Source: CAIZGX01 sp046048875 (lineage in GTDB: Bacteria; Bacteroidota; Bacteroidia; Flavobacteriales_D; Sanyastnellaceae). Taken from it: a stretch of 64,000 nt of DNA. Below the pieces are notes generated by a model that was not told the origin of the DNA, did not search any database, and saw only the letters and a program-made list of their open reading frames with translations. Positions within the stretch are counted from its first letter, which is position 1; every line of letters starts with the position of its first letter. This document shows positions 26,301-33,794 of this stretch, piece after piece. The position numbers and the translations under genes were made by a program. The stretch covers positions 62,001 to 126,000 of the forward strand of contig JBJOFG010000017.1 of NCBI GenBank assembly GCA_046048875.1, in the 5' to 3' direction.

Positions 26301-26725
26301 GGAACAGGACGAAGGGCCTGCATGCGTTGGGCAATGCTCGCTTGAAGCAGACTGCTTTCAGCATGTTCGTTCAATTGTGATTGAAGTTGAAGGGTATTCA
26401 GAAGTCGATCGTCGACTTCGGGAAAATGCTGTCCAATAATCTTCGCCGCCTGTTCGTAGGAAATGTGCTTTCCCAACTTCAACATAGAAAAAAACGGCAA
26501 GGCTATTCTTGAAACAATGAAGTAAGCAGAAGCGGCTAAAAATCCGAAGAAGAAAAAGGTTCGAACCGTTGGACCGAAGTGACCAAAGTATTCGAGCGTA
26601 ACAAGAATCAAATACAATCCTAGGAAAAGAGCAGCTACATACAAAAGCCCTTGAACCATGCGGTTCTTGTAGTACTTCCGAATGAAGTCGTCTAAGCGTT
26701 GTATGAGTTGTTCGTATGCGTTCAT
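23387..26725 (-). CDS. Large membrane-anchored coiled-coil protein (DUF4175-like)
   Basis: 1112 aa from the ATG at 26725, preceded by GAAAGGGGC. Three N-terminal transmembrane helices (about residues 25-75 and 140-160) precede an extracytoplasmic part of beta-rich sequence to about residue 500. Then comes a very long Glu/Lys/Gln-rich coiled coil of some 400 residues (EAEKLQKEMKQLEREMLEKQ and many similar heptads), and a low-complexity stretch (CNKPGGKGKGKGKSKAS). Bacteroidota homologues are annotated DUF4175 family; no function is established. A mechanical or scaffold role at the envelope is inference. A plus-strand Ser/Cys/Phe-rich ORF here is only its antisense shadow. Confidence 0.7.
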   Translation of the reverse strand: MNAYEQLIQRLDDFIRKYYKNRMVQGLLYVAALFLGLYLILVTLEYFGHFGPTVRTFFFFGFLAASAYFIVSRIALPFFSMLKLGKHISYEQAAKIIGQHFPEVDDRLLNTLQLQSQLNEHAESSLLQASIAQRMQALRPVPFTAAIDVKKNKKYLRYLLPLVGVFGVLFLITPSFILKPTDRLLRYNEIIEEEAPFTMEMLNDTLTAIENTDYEVRMQVTGKEIPAQVFIEVNGQKFQMVKKSNIDFSYTLANVKEDATIVFHGGKFHSKGYNLDVLQMPKLTQFQIEVNYPSYLKKENAVVNNTGDLLVPEGTQLIWRIAGENTSSVLFETTAGKLPFEETSEGFEHRENASQNFAYSVIPQNEQVQNGNALSYQVNVVADGYPSISVQDETDSTSRYIHYFTGGIQDDYGLTKLTFTAVHMRDGKAVESATVLPIQFEVGTTGDQFFHAVDFSIFNLEPGDEVNYFFEVWDNDGVHGAKSTRSQVRQFVNPTEEELKEMRNEQSESIKDQLESSLREAEKLQKEMKQLEREMLEKQNLNWQDKKKLEDLIERQKKLEEQVKEIQKQNQQRNQEQKDEQLAEKQKELERLMNEMLSPEMKEMMQELQKLMNELNKDELRKEIEKMNLSTEDLEKELDRALEQFKELEVEEKLKEATEKLNELADKQEKLANDESKSAEEKLKEQEQLNKEFEDVKEELKEAEELNKELETPQEIPDTDGLKKEIDDEQEKSSSELKQNKKSNASKSQKKAAEKMKQMAQQMQDGMESAEQEQHEEDMAAMRALLENILSVSFDQEALMEESRKTMANDPRIKTLAQRQRKLKDDSRMIEDSLFALSKRVPEISSTVNHEINEINANLDRVMKDFPDGNMSRITQNQQSAMTGYNNLALLLDDALQQMQAQMQSESQSKKEGKGSCNKPGGKGKGKGKSKASAAQMKRMQEGLQKQLEEARKKGQNQGKNNSGGSKSGGDEGMAKELAQMAAKQAAIRKMMEEKGNELNEDGSGAGNELKQIAKEMEKLQRDIVNNQITEESIRRQNDIMIRLLKAEQAERVREMDEERKSNEAVNAPVGNPKKYEEFLKNKQKGVETLRSVSPNLKPYYKEKTQRYFRNS

Positions 26726-26771
26726 GCCCCTTTCTTCAGCATTGAAAGATACAAACGAAATTGTTTGACAC

Positions 26772-28220
26772 TTATTTTTTCGGAACGGAAATGCAGACGT
26801 TTTGTGCTTCGGTGAAGAATCGTAGCGCTTCCCATCCGCCTTCACGTCCAACACCCGACTGCTTCACGCCGCCGAACGGTGTGCGCAAATCTCTTTCCAA
26901 CCAACAGTTCACCCAAACAATTCCGGTTTGAAGATTTCCTGCTAAACGATGCGCCACGGTTACGTTGTTGGTCCAGATGCTGGCCGCCAATCCGTACTTC
27001 GTGCTGTTCGCTAATTGCTGCGCTTCTTCTTCGGTTTCGAAAGATTGAATGGTAATGACTGGTCCGAAAATTTCTTCTTGATTGGTTCTGCACTGCGCGT
27101 TCAACCCTTCGATAATGGTGGGGAGCATGAAGTAACCACCAGCGTTTTCTCCCTCTAGAATTACGCGCTCGCCGCCGCATAGAACGGTTCCGCCTTCTTG
27201 CTTCGCCAATTCAACAAACGACAACACCTTGTTCAAGTGCGGCTCGCTGACCAATGCGCCCATTTTCGTTTTGTCTTCCAACGGATTTCCCGGAACAATG
27301 CGCGATACTTTTTCAATCAAGGCCGCCTTGAATTTTTCATAGATACCGCTCTGAACATAGAGTCTAGAGCCACACAAGCAGATCTGTCCTTGATTCGCGA
27401 AAGAGGTTCGAACGGTGGTTGAAAGTGCTTCATCGAAATCGCAATCGTTGAAAATGATGTTCGCGTTTTTTCCGCCCAACTCCAACGACATCTTCTTGAA
27501 CTTCGGAGCCACTACCGAAGCAATGTGCGCGCCTGTTGCGGTGCCGCCGGTGAATGAAATGGCTTTAATGCCGTCGTGTTGCACAATGGCTTCTCCCGCT
27601 TCTGGACCGTATCCGTGAACAATGTTCAACACACCTGCAGGCATTCCGGCCTCGGCGCAAAGTTTTGAAAACAGATATGCGGTATATGGAGTAATCTCTG
27701 AAGGCTTTGCCACCACACAGTTTCCGGCGGCTAATGCTGGAGCAATCTTCCAAGTGAATAAGTACAACGGAAGGTTCCAAGGAGAAATACATCCGACCAC
27801 GCCAATGGGTTTGCGCAAGGTATAGTTGATGTATTCGGTATTCGGATGCGCCTCGCTGGCGAAGTGTATGATGCCTGTTGCGAAAAAGCGGATGTTAGCT
27901 TCTGCGCGAGGAATGTCTACCGCACGAGAAAGCGAAATAGGCTTCCCATTATCGAGCGATTCGGCTTGCGCCAAGGCTTCAGAATTGGATTTTATCAGGT
28001 CTGCAAGGCGAATAAGTACATCTGAGCGCTTTTCCACCGAAAGATTTGACCACAATGGGAATGCTGCTTCGGCTGCTGCAAAAGCCGCATCTACATCGGC
28101 TTGTTCGCTGCGAGGAATAAGGCTGTAAACCTTGCCTGTAGAGGGATTCACGTTATCTATGGTTCTTCCAGATACCGAAGGAACGAAGGCCCCGTTGATG
28201 TAGTTTTCGATTGAAATCAC
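26772..28220 (-). CDS. NAD(P)-dependent aldehyde dehydrogenase
   Basis: 482 aa, class-I/II ALDH superfamily. The fold markers PWNLPLYLFTWKIAPALAAGNCVVAKPSE, SFTGGTATGAHI, catalytic glutamate in LELGGKNANIIF, and nucleophile Cys in NQGQICLCGSR are all present, as is the C-terminal PFGGVKQSGVGREGG. The sequence is nearest to 2-hydroxymuconic semialdehyde/betaine-type dehydrogenases; the substrate cannot be set. Initiation is at GTG (28220), with no in-frame ATG nearby. TATCTTCG at 28238-28245 is a near -7 element. Confidence 0.88.
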   Translation of the reverse strand: MISIENYINGAFVPSVSGRTIDNVNPSTGKVYSLIPRSEQADVDAAFAAAEAAFPLWSNLSVEKRSDVLIRLADLIKSNSEALAQAESLDNGKPISLSRAVDIPRAEANIRFFATGIIHFASEAHPNTEYINYTLRKPIGVVGCISPWNLPLYLFTWKIAPALAAGNCVVAKPSEITPYTAYLFSKLCAEAGMPAGVLNIVHGYGPEAGEAIVQHDGIKAISFTGGTATGAHIASVVAPKFKKMSLELGGKNANIIFNDCDFDEALSTTVRTSFANQGQICLCGSRLYVQSGIYEKFKAALIEKVSRIVPGNPLEDKTKMGALVSEPHLNKVLSFVELAKQEGGTVLCGGERVILEGENAGGYFMLPTIIEGLNAQCRTNQEEIFGPVITIQSFETEEEAQQLANSTKYGLAASIWTNNVTVAHRLAGNLQTGIVWVNCWLERDLRTPFGGVKQSGVGREGGWEALRFFTEAQNVCISVPKK

Positions 28221-28319
28221 AATTATTTTTTAAAAAACGAAGATAGAAATAGAAAAATACTTGCTGTTATGAAAAGAAAGTATTTATTTTGCATTCGCTT
28301 TTCGAAGGAAAAGTGAGAT

Positions 28320-28390
28320 TGCCCGATCGTCTAATGGCAGGACAACTGTTTTTGGTGCAGTTTATATTGGTTCGAATCCAGTTCGGGCAA
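28320..28390 (+). tRNA. tRNA-Gln (anticodon TTG)
   Basis: Cloverleaf: acceptor TGCCCGA pairs with TCGGGCA (28383-28389), discriminator A; anticodon loop TTTTGGT with anticodon TTG; T arm ATTGG-TTCGAAT-CCAGT. CCA is not encoded. Followed by a strong terminator. Confidence 0.95.
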
Positions 28391-28396
28391 CGATCG

Positions 28397-28428
28397 AAAA
28401 AGCCGCTTCAATGAAGCGGCTTTTTTTT
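28397..28428 (+). terminator. Terminator after tRNA-Gln
   Basis: AGCCGCTTC and GAAGCGGCT stem with a short AAT loop followed by eight T residues; A run upstream. Confidence 0.9.
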
Positions 28429-28456
28429 ATTTCTTAATTTGCAAAAAATATCACTC

Positions 28457-29605
28457 TTGAAAAACATTGCTATTCTCGGTTCAACCGGCTCCATAGGTAC
28501 TCAAGCGCTTGAAGTTATTCAAGAGCATCCCGATCAATTTTGTGTGGAAGTTTTAACGGCCCACAGTAACAGCGCGCTGCTCATACAGCAATCGTTGAAA
28601 TTCAATCCGAATGCCGTAGTTATTTCCGACGAATCGAAATACGCTGAGGTGAAGGAAGCATTGGCTTCCACCGACATTAAGGTTTATGCGGGAAAGCAAG
28701 CGCTAGAGCAAATTGTAGAGATGGACAGCATAGACATTGTGCTTACCGCATTGGTAGGCGCAGCGGGTCTTCCGCCAACGGTGAAGGCTATTCACGCGAA
28801 GAAGAACATTGCATTGGCAAACAAAGAAACCTTGGTAGTTGCTGGAGAAATTATTACTCAGCTTGCGAAAGAAAACGGAGTGAATATTTATCCGGTAGAT
28901 AGCGAACACAGCGCGATTTTTCAATGTCTTGCTGGCGAGTGGCACAATCCGATTGAAAAAATTATTCTTACCGCTAGTGGTGGTCCGTTCAGACAGAAGC
29001 CTGCTGAAGAGTTGGCTGAAGTGACGAAAGCGCAAGCGCTCAAGCATCCGAATTGGACCATGGGCGCGAAGATTACGATTGACTCTGCAACCCTTATGAA
29101 CAAAGGGTTGGAGGTTATTGAAGCGAAGTGGTTATTCAATTTGAAGCCATCGCAAATAGACGTGGTGGTTCATCCGCAAAGCATCATTCACAGCTTGGTT
29201 CAGTTTGAAGACGGCAGCATGAAAGCGCAGTTGGGATTGCCCGACATGAAGTTGCCGATCCTATACGCCATGGCTTATCCGCATCGTGTGAAGACCGACT
29301 GGCCACGTTTCAACTTCATGGATTATCCGCAGTTTACTTTCGAGAAACCGCGCATTGAAGTGTTCCGTTGCCTCGGTCTTGCCTTCGAAGCGTTGGAAAA
29401 AGGCGGAAACGCACCGTGCATCTTGAACGCGGCCAATGAAATTGCAGTTGCTCGTTTCTTAAACGACGAAATCAAGTTCTTACAAATCGCAGAAACGGTA
29501 GAGAAGACGCTTCAACAAGCATCGTTCATCGCGAAGCCTTCGTTGGAAGAATTAATTGCGAGTGATGCGGAAGCCAGGGGGATTGCGGCAGGTGATTTTT
29601 TATAA
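28457..29605 (+). CDS. dxr: 1-deoxy-D-xylulose 5-phosphate reductoisomerase
   Basis: 382 aa from the TTG at 28457. NADPH-dependent step of the MEP isoprenoid pathway, which also needs IspG (52393 here). NADPH-binding IAILGSTGSIGTQALEVI is at the start; PVDSEHSAIFQCLAG, ILTASGGPFR and GAKITIDSATLMNKGLEVIEAKWLF carry the metal- and substrate-binding residues. No ATG is available; an earlier in-frame TTG at 28439 would overlap a TAATTTG promoter-like element, so 28457 is preferred. It marks the conserved left border of an accessory region. Confidence 0.93.
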   Translation: MKNIAILGSTGSIGTQALEVIQEHPDQFCVEVLTAHSNSALLIQQSLKFNPNAVVISDESKYAEVKEALASTDIKVYAGKQALEQIVEMDSIDIVLTALVGAAGLPPTVKAIHAKKNIALANKETLVVAGEIITQLAKENGVNIYPVDSEHSAIFQCLAGEWHNPIEKIILTASGGPFRQKPAEELAEVTKAQALKHPNWTMGAKITIDSATLMNKGLEVIEAKWLFNLKPSQIDVVVHPQSIIHSLVQFEDGSMKAQLGLPDMKLPILYAMAYPHRVKTDWPRFNFMDYPQFTFEKPRIEVFRCLGLAFEALEKGGNAPCILNAANEIAVARFLNDEIKFLQIAETVEKTLQQASFIAKPSLEELIASDAEARGIAAGDFL

Positions 29606-29646
29606 ACAATAATAATCTTTCGAGGGAAATGTGATTAATTTTAGAT

Positions 29647-29924
29647 ATGCCAAAAATTGCAATCTATAAATTTCTTACTTTTTTCATATTTGCCTTTGAC
29701 GCGCTCAACGAACCACCACATTTACACGTTGTAAAAGAAAAAGGCAATAGACAGAGATCCGCTAAAATCTGGCTAGAGTCTTTGAAAGTTGCAGAAAAGG
29801 AACATTAAGTGAGAAAGAGTTAAATCAGGCGCTAAATTTGATAAAAAATCACCAAGCCCAACTGATTGAATCCTTTATCAAAGTGAAAAAAGGAGAAAAA
29901 ATAACAACAATCAAATTCAAATAA
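29647..29924 (+). pseudogene. DUF4160 gene broken by a single-base frameshift
   Basis: The ATG at 29647 opens 53 codons with the DUF4160 signature NEPPHLHVVKEKG and stops at 29806. From about 29797 the +1 frame continues the same family sequence (GTLSEKELNQALNLIKNHQ) to a TAA at 29922-29924. One missing G in a GG(G) run near 29799-29800 would restore a 92-aa protein, the normal family length. It may be a real mutation, a sequencing error or a slippage site. It is followed 1 nt later by DUF2442, a usual partner of DUF4160. Confidence 0.75.
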
Positions 29925-29925
29925 T

Positions 29926-30186
29926 ATGGGAACGACTCTTCAAAACTCTACAATCTGTATTGAAAAATTGAATTTCGATTTAATTGGAAAAATTTCTTTG
30001 AAACTTCAAGATGGACGAATAATAATTGTGCCTCTCAAATATTTTCCGGAACTACAAAAGCTTTCAGTAGCACAAAGAAAGAAATACACAATTGTCGATG
30101 ATCGAACAATCTTGTTCAACTATTCAGATGCTGTATATCACCTTGAAGATTTTATGGGGCTTGAAAACAAATGGAGAGAAAGATAA
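29926..30186 (+). CDS. DUF2442 protein, partner of DUF4160
   Basis: 86 aa with the DUF2442 core: ISLKLQDGRIIIVPLKYFPELQKLSVAQRKKYTIVDDRTILFNYSDAVYHLEDFMG (the D-G-R-x-I-x-V-P-L-x-x-x-P and L-x-x-x-S/A-x-x-x-R patterns). DUF4160-DUF2442 pairs recur in bacteria and are often suspected to be toxin-antitoxin modules; no biochemical role is established that I know of. The gene starts 1 nt after the stop of the broken DUF4160 and overlaps the next gene by 16 nt. Confidence 0.82.
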   Translation: MGTTLQNSTICIEKLNFDLIGKISLKLQDGRIIIVPLKYFPELQKLSVAQRKKYTIVDDRTILFNYSDAVYHLEDFMGLENKWRER

Positions 30187-30755
30187 ATCCTCAACTCCAT
30201 CAAAATGCCTTGAAACACCTGATTTCATTCTTGTTTTTACTTCTCGGCTTTGTCGCACTGGCTCAACCTGTCGGCAATGAATATTTATATTTCAGCATTA
30301 TTGAAGTAAACGGAACTGACACCGTGGCGATTGATAAAATGTTCATCCGTCACAGTCACCGAATAGAGAAACTTCGAATCAAAAACTATCGAATAAATAA
30401 TTTGAGTGAGTCAAATGATGGCTTTCGGCGATTATCCATGGACGATTATTATTGTATGTCGACCATTAAAAACAATTTAAGACTTCAGATAATTAAGGAT
30501 AAGCGAGACACCATGAACCTTATCATTAACAACGCTAAGGGAATGGTCTTTTTCCAAACGCAATTCCAAAAAGGTGACTTCGTCGTAAATGTTCAACAGA
30601 AAGATTACGACCAAAATCCCAGGAAAGTAGTCAGGAAAAGTGGGACAACGGCAATGGATATTTCGAGGGTAAATATTACTCTTATTTCAGAAACGAGAGT
30701 AATTTTTGATTATTTTTACTCTCGAAACAAACAGAAGAGTATATTTTACTTTTAA
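30171..30755 (+). CDS. Secreted protein of unknown family
   Basis: 194 aa with an N-terminal signal-like helix (LKHLISFLFLLLGFVALAQ) after 15 polar residues. The mature part has no family I recognise; it contains EYLYFSIIEVNGTDTVAIDKMFIRHSHRIEKLRI and a C-terminus rich in Lys, Arg and aromatic residues. It overlaps the DUF2442 gene and precedes the Fic gene by 4 nt, so the block from 29647 to 31845 is likely one transcript. A-T rich compared with flanking housekeeping genes. Confidence 0.5.
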   Translation: MERKINPQLHQNALKHLISFLFLLLGFVALAQPVGNEYLYFSIIEVNGTDTVAIDKMFIRHSHRIEKLRIKNYRINNLSESNDGFRRLSMDDYYCMSTIKNNLRLQIIKDKRDTMNLIINNAKGMVFFQTQFQKGDFVVNVQQKDYDQNPRKVVRKSGTTAMDISRVNITLISETRVIFDYFYSRNKQKSIFYF

Positions 30756-30759
30756 ATAA

Positions 30760-31845
30760 ATGAGCAAATTCAATCGGTCAATTCCATACAATGATCTGCC
30801 TACATTACCACCACAGGCAGACATTGAAACAAAGCGCATACTTAGAAAAGCAATTTCCGCCGGAAGAGCTTTGGCTGAGCTGAATGGGACCATTATGAAT
30901 TTACCAAACCCAACCCTGTTTTTAGATACAGTTTATTTGCAGGAAGCTAAAGCAAGCTCTGAAGTAGAAAACATCATCACAACAAACGACGAGCTCTATA
31001 AGTCATTAGCCTCAGACAGGAAACTAGAAACCTCGGCTACAAAAGAGGTATTAAGCTACAAAGAAGCACTTTGGTTAGGTATAGAAGAATTGAAAACCAA
31101 ACCATTTATAACAACCAATCTTTGTATTAAAATTGTTCAATGCGTTAAACAAAACAGTGCTTCAATTCGAAATACACCAGGAACAAAACTCAGCAACAGT
31201 GCCGGCGATGTTATTTATACACCGCCAAGCGGCGAACCAATAATTCGTGAAAAACTAGCGAACCTTGAAAAGTTTATTCATGAAGAAGATCATATTGATC
31301 CACTAATAAAAATGGCAATATTGCACTATCAGTTCGAAGCCATACACCCATTCTCAGATGGCAATGGCAGAACAGGAAGAATTCTCTTGTTGCTGTATCT
31401 GAAATTATCTGGACTCCTTCAAACTCCTGCTATCTATCTGAGCGAGTACATCATTAAAAACAAATCAGAATATTATAAATGCTTAAGAGGTGTGACCGAA
31501 AATAACGATTGGGAAAATTACATCTTGTATATGCTTGATATGGTAGAAGAAACTTCCAAGATGGGATCGACGCGCCTTCAAAAAATTACAGCTGTCATGG
31601 AATCAACTGCTGCTGAAATAAAAGCTAAGTTGCCAAAGATTTATTCAAAAGATTTGATTGAAATTTTATTCCGATTGCCATACACCAAACGTCAAAACTT
31701 GATCGCTGAAAATATTGGAAACCTAAAGACCGTTGGAAATTATCTAATAGCGTTGGAAGAAAACGGTTTTTTAAAATCTGAAAAAGTAGGGAAAGAGAAA
31801 CTCTACATAAATATAAAGCTGCTCGAAATTCTAGCGAATAATTAA
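30760..31845 (+). CDS. Fic family protein with N-terminal inhibitory motif
   Basis: 361 aa. Fic_N region first (residues 1-90), with the inhibitory helix motif (S/T)xxxE(G/N) seen at residues 66-71 (SSEVEN). Then comes the Fic core with the catalytic HPFSDGNGRTGR at 196-207, and a C-terminal winged-helix-like domain (about 290-361). This is a class II Fic: AMPylating enzyme autoinhibited by its own helix, as in Shewanella SoFic. All catalytic residues are present. Targets cannot be predicted. It sits in the accessory block between dxr and the pheT-tail repeat. Confidence 0.92.
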   Translation: MSKFNRSIPYNDLPTLPPQADIETKRILRKAISAGRALAELNGTIMNLPNPTLFLDTVYLQEAKASSEVENIITTNDELYKSLASDRKLETSATKEVLSYKEALWLGIEELKTKPFITTNLCIKIVQCVKQNSASIRNTPGTKLSNSAGDVIYTPPSGEPIIREKLANLEKFIHEEDHIDPLIKMAILHYQFEAIHPFSDGNGRTGRILLLLYLKLSGLLQTPAIYLSEYIIKNKSEYYKCLRGVTENNDWENYILYMLDMVEETSKMGSTRLQKITAVMESTAAEIKAKLPKIYSKDLIEILFRLPYTKRQNLIAENIGNLKTVGNYLIALEENGFLKSEKVGKEKLYINIKLLEILANN

Positions 31846-31869
31846 TCGTTCAAGAAATACAAACTAAAA

Positions 31870-31911
31870 CTACCTCAACTCCGCCGAACATTCCGTCTGC
31901 AAGCCTTGTAA
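31870..31911. repeat. Partial copy of the pheT 3' end (direct repeat, att-like)
   Basis: Matches 34497-34538, the last codons and stop of pheT, at 39 of 42 positions in the same orientation. All three differences are synonymous in the pheT frame. It lies 25 nt past the Fic stop. Confidence 0.85.
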
Positions 31912-31961
31912 TACTTTACCCCCTTTAATCTTTCATAATTAATACTACCAAAGGTATTTAT

Positions 31962-33170
31962 TCAATAATTGTATATCAAACCAATAGTGGGCATTAAGGA
32001 TAAAGACCAACTCTCTAATTGATTAATACTATTTTTTCTGTGATGCTGTATTCCAGTTTGCAAAGAGGTTTCTAATAATATTTTTTTAGAAAATTGAATA
32101 CCCATATAAGGTGTTACACGAGCACTATAGAAGTTGTAAAATCGCTTCTCATTTTGCGAATAATTTACCACCGTAGTGTTGTCTTTAAGCATGCGACCAT
32201 TTTGTTTAATAACTACGGAGTAACTTCCACCAATTTGCAAGCCCAATCGCATTCGATTAACATCTTTAAACACATCAAGTACAATTGGAAAAGAAATAAC
32301 AGTGGCGTTATTATGTTGCCTAATGGTTCTAATATTTTGAGCCACAATCTCTTCTTGATTTATCAGAATCAACGTGTCATAAACAATTACTTTATCGAAA
32401 CGGTCTTTGAATTTTGAGTATTCAATACCAACGTAAGTTGCCCAATTTCGACCCTTATTTATTCGAGTTGAAACGCCGAAAACACTACCTGTCTCAACAC
32501 TTAAATCTTTATTCAAATCATCTGCTAGAGAAGTTGTTTGGTCTCGAAATTTATTGTCCAACCAAGCCGGTCCCATGTACCCACGCCAAGCCAAAGAATT
32601 GTTTTCAGAGTTTTCAATGGTTTCATTAAACTGAAAGCTCGTCAACAACTTCTCATTCAGCGATATTATGTGAAAATCAATTGGTATAGAACAAGCGGCT
32701 AAACCTAGAATGCTTATTGAATCATCCCTGGTAACTGAAAGGTCTTGACTCCTTTTAAAAATTGATGTAGAATTTACGGGTAATTGAAACTGCTTCTTTG
32801 GGTTGTCTGACTGACTATTTTTTTCGGATAGATAAACAGCTTTTTTAGGATCGTTGGCTAAGCCTTCTTTAGCCAATTCATTGCCTGAATTTCCAAAAGT
32901 ATTTTTCGAACTTCCGATTAAGTCTGTTACAACAGTTGATTTTGCGGAAATATCTTCTTTTGAATATAAATGTTCCTTGAAGAGGTATGTCGAAAAACCA
33001 ATGATCATAAAAAAAACAGCGTAGATCCAATAACCAATAGCTTTCCTTCTTGTTTTTTGTTTTCGATCCAAGGAGGTCGCTATATTCCTCCAAAGCAAAT
33101 CAGCATCTACACCCTGTGTTGATTTAGATTCTGCAATTGCACTTTTAATTTGCTGCTCTAAATTTTCCAT
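31962..33170 (-). CDS. Single-pass membrane protein with C-terminal barrel-like domain, partner of ECF sigma
   Basis: 402 aa from the ATG at 33170 (a TTG 6 nt upstream overlaps the sigma stop). The N-terminal 45 residues are cytoplasmic and helical (ENLEQQIKSAIAESK...LLWRNIATSLDRKQ), then one transmembrane helix (IGYWIYAVFFMIIGFSTYLF), a linker, and about 200 residues of strands of PorT/outer-membrane-barrel type ending in LMPTIGLIYNY. The layout suggests an anti-sigma domain tied to an envelope sensor. It starts 2 nt after the sigma gene. Confidence 0.7.
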   Translation of the reverse strand: MENLEQQIKSAIAESKSTQGVDADLLWRNIATSLDRKQKTRRKAIGYWIYAVFFMIIGFSTYLFKEHLYSKEDISAKSTVVTDLIGSSKNTFGNSGNELAKEGLANDPKKAVYLSEKNSQSDNPKKQFQLPVNSTSIFKRSQDLSVTRDDSISILGLAACSIPIDFHIISLNEKLLTSFQFNETIENSENNSLAWRGYMGPAWLDNKFRDQTTSLADDLNKDLSVETGSVFGVSTRINKGRNWATYVGIEYSKFKDRFDKVIVYDTLILINQEEIVAQNIRTIRQHNNATVISFPIVLDVFKDVNRMRLGLQIGGSYSVVIKQNGRMLKDNTTVVNYSQNEKRFYNFYSARVTPYMGIQFSKKILLETSLQTGIQHHRKNSINQLESWSLSLMPTIGLIYNY

Positions 33171-33172
33171 AG

Positions 33173-33736
33173 TCAACTAATTTTGTAATTCATATCCCAA
33201 AAGAAACTATCGGCTTTTTTCAACTCCGCTTGCAGCCATAATCTCGCTCTAGATAAACGTTTTCTGCATACTTCTTCTTTTATTCCAATTATAGCGGAAA
33301 TCTCTTCGTGGCTGAAGCCCTCAACCACAAAGAGCATAAAAACATCGTAATATTTCTCAGGCATGGTCTTTAAGAAACTCTCCAGATCCGCCTCTCCAAG
33401 AGCCTTCATCACCTCAGGATCTGCGCCCTTCTCATGCTTTCGGATGGACCATTCAATAAAGCGACCCTCTTTCTGGTTTTGCTTAAAACAATGGTTAATG
33501 ACAATTTTTGCTCCCCAAGAATGTAAGGCACCTCTTTCTGGATTGTACTGATGAATTTTATTGAAAATGGAAACAAAAGCATCTTGCAAAACATCTTGGC
33601 GCAAAGAGGAGTTCTTCAAGTAACGATGACAAATCGCATTGAAATAGGGAAGCGCAGTGTCATAAAACTCCTTTTGGGAATTACGATCACCTTGCAAACA
33701 TCCGTTTAAACACGATTGTGAAATGTTCATACACAT
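33173..33736 (-). CDS. ECF-type RNA polymerase sigma factor
   Basis: 187 aa with regions 2 and 4 of sigma-70: region 2 around residues 25-90 (YFNAICHRYLKNSSLRQDVLQDAFVSIFNKIHQYNPERGALHSWGAKIVINHC) and region 4 around 125-170 (MPEKYYDVFMLFVVEGFSHEEISAIIGIKEEVCRKRLSRARLWLQ). Bacteroidota ECF factors of this type are usually controlled by the downstream membrane protein. A 13-bp hairpin with one mismatch ends 3 nt upstream of the ATG. It lies inside the segment bounded by the pheT-tail repeats. Confidence 0.9.
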   Translation of the reverse strand: MCMNISQSCLNGCLQGDRNSQKEFYDTALPYFNAICHRYLKNSSLRQDVLQDAFVSIFNKIHQYNPERGALHSWGAKIVINHCFKQNQKEGRFIEWSIRKHEKGADPEVMKALGEADLESFLKTMPEKYYDVFMLFVVEGFSHEEISAIIGIKEEVCRKRLSRARLWLQAELKKADSFFWDMNYKIS

Positions 33737-33739
33737 ATA

Positions 33740-33769
33740 GAAAATCCAACACTTCCGTGTTAGATTTTC
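33740..33769. repeat. Hairpin directly upstream of the ECF sigma start
   Basis: Inverted repeat with one mismatch: GAAAATC-c-AACAC and GTGTT-a-GATTTTC, TTCC loop. It is 3 nt from the sigma ATG. On the plus strand a T run follows, but no plus gene ends here, so a leader or operator role for the sigma gene is more likely than termination. Confidence 0.55.
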
Positions 33770-33794
33770 ATTTTTTTATGTTTAGAATATTACT

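Noticed and set aside
31870..33170. Second, degraded copy of pheT
   Set aside because: Only the last 14 codons match; upstream of them the pheT frame is closed by a stop within about 20 codons, so this is a tail fragment, not a gene remnant of any length.
33740..33780. Plus-strand terminator
   Set aside because: The hairpin and T run look like one, but no plus-strand gene ends here; recorded as a leader or operator hairpin instead.
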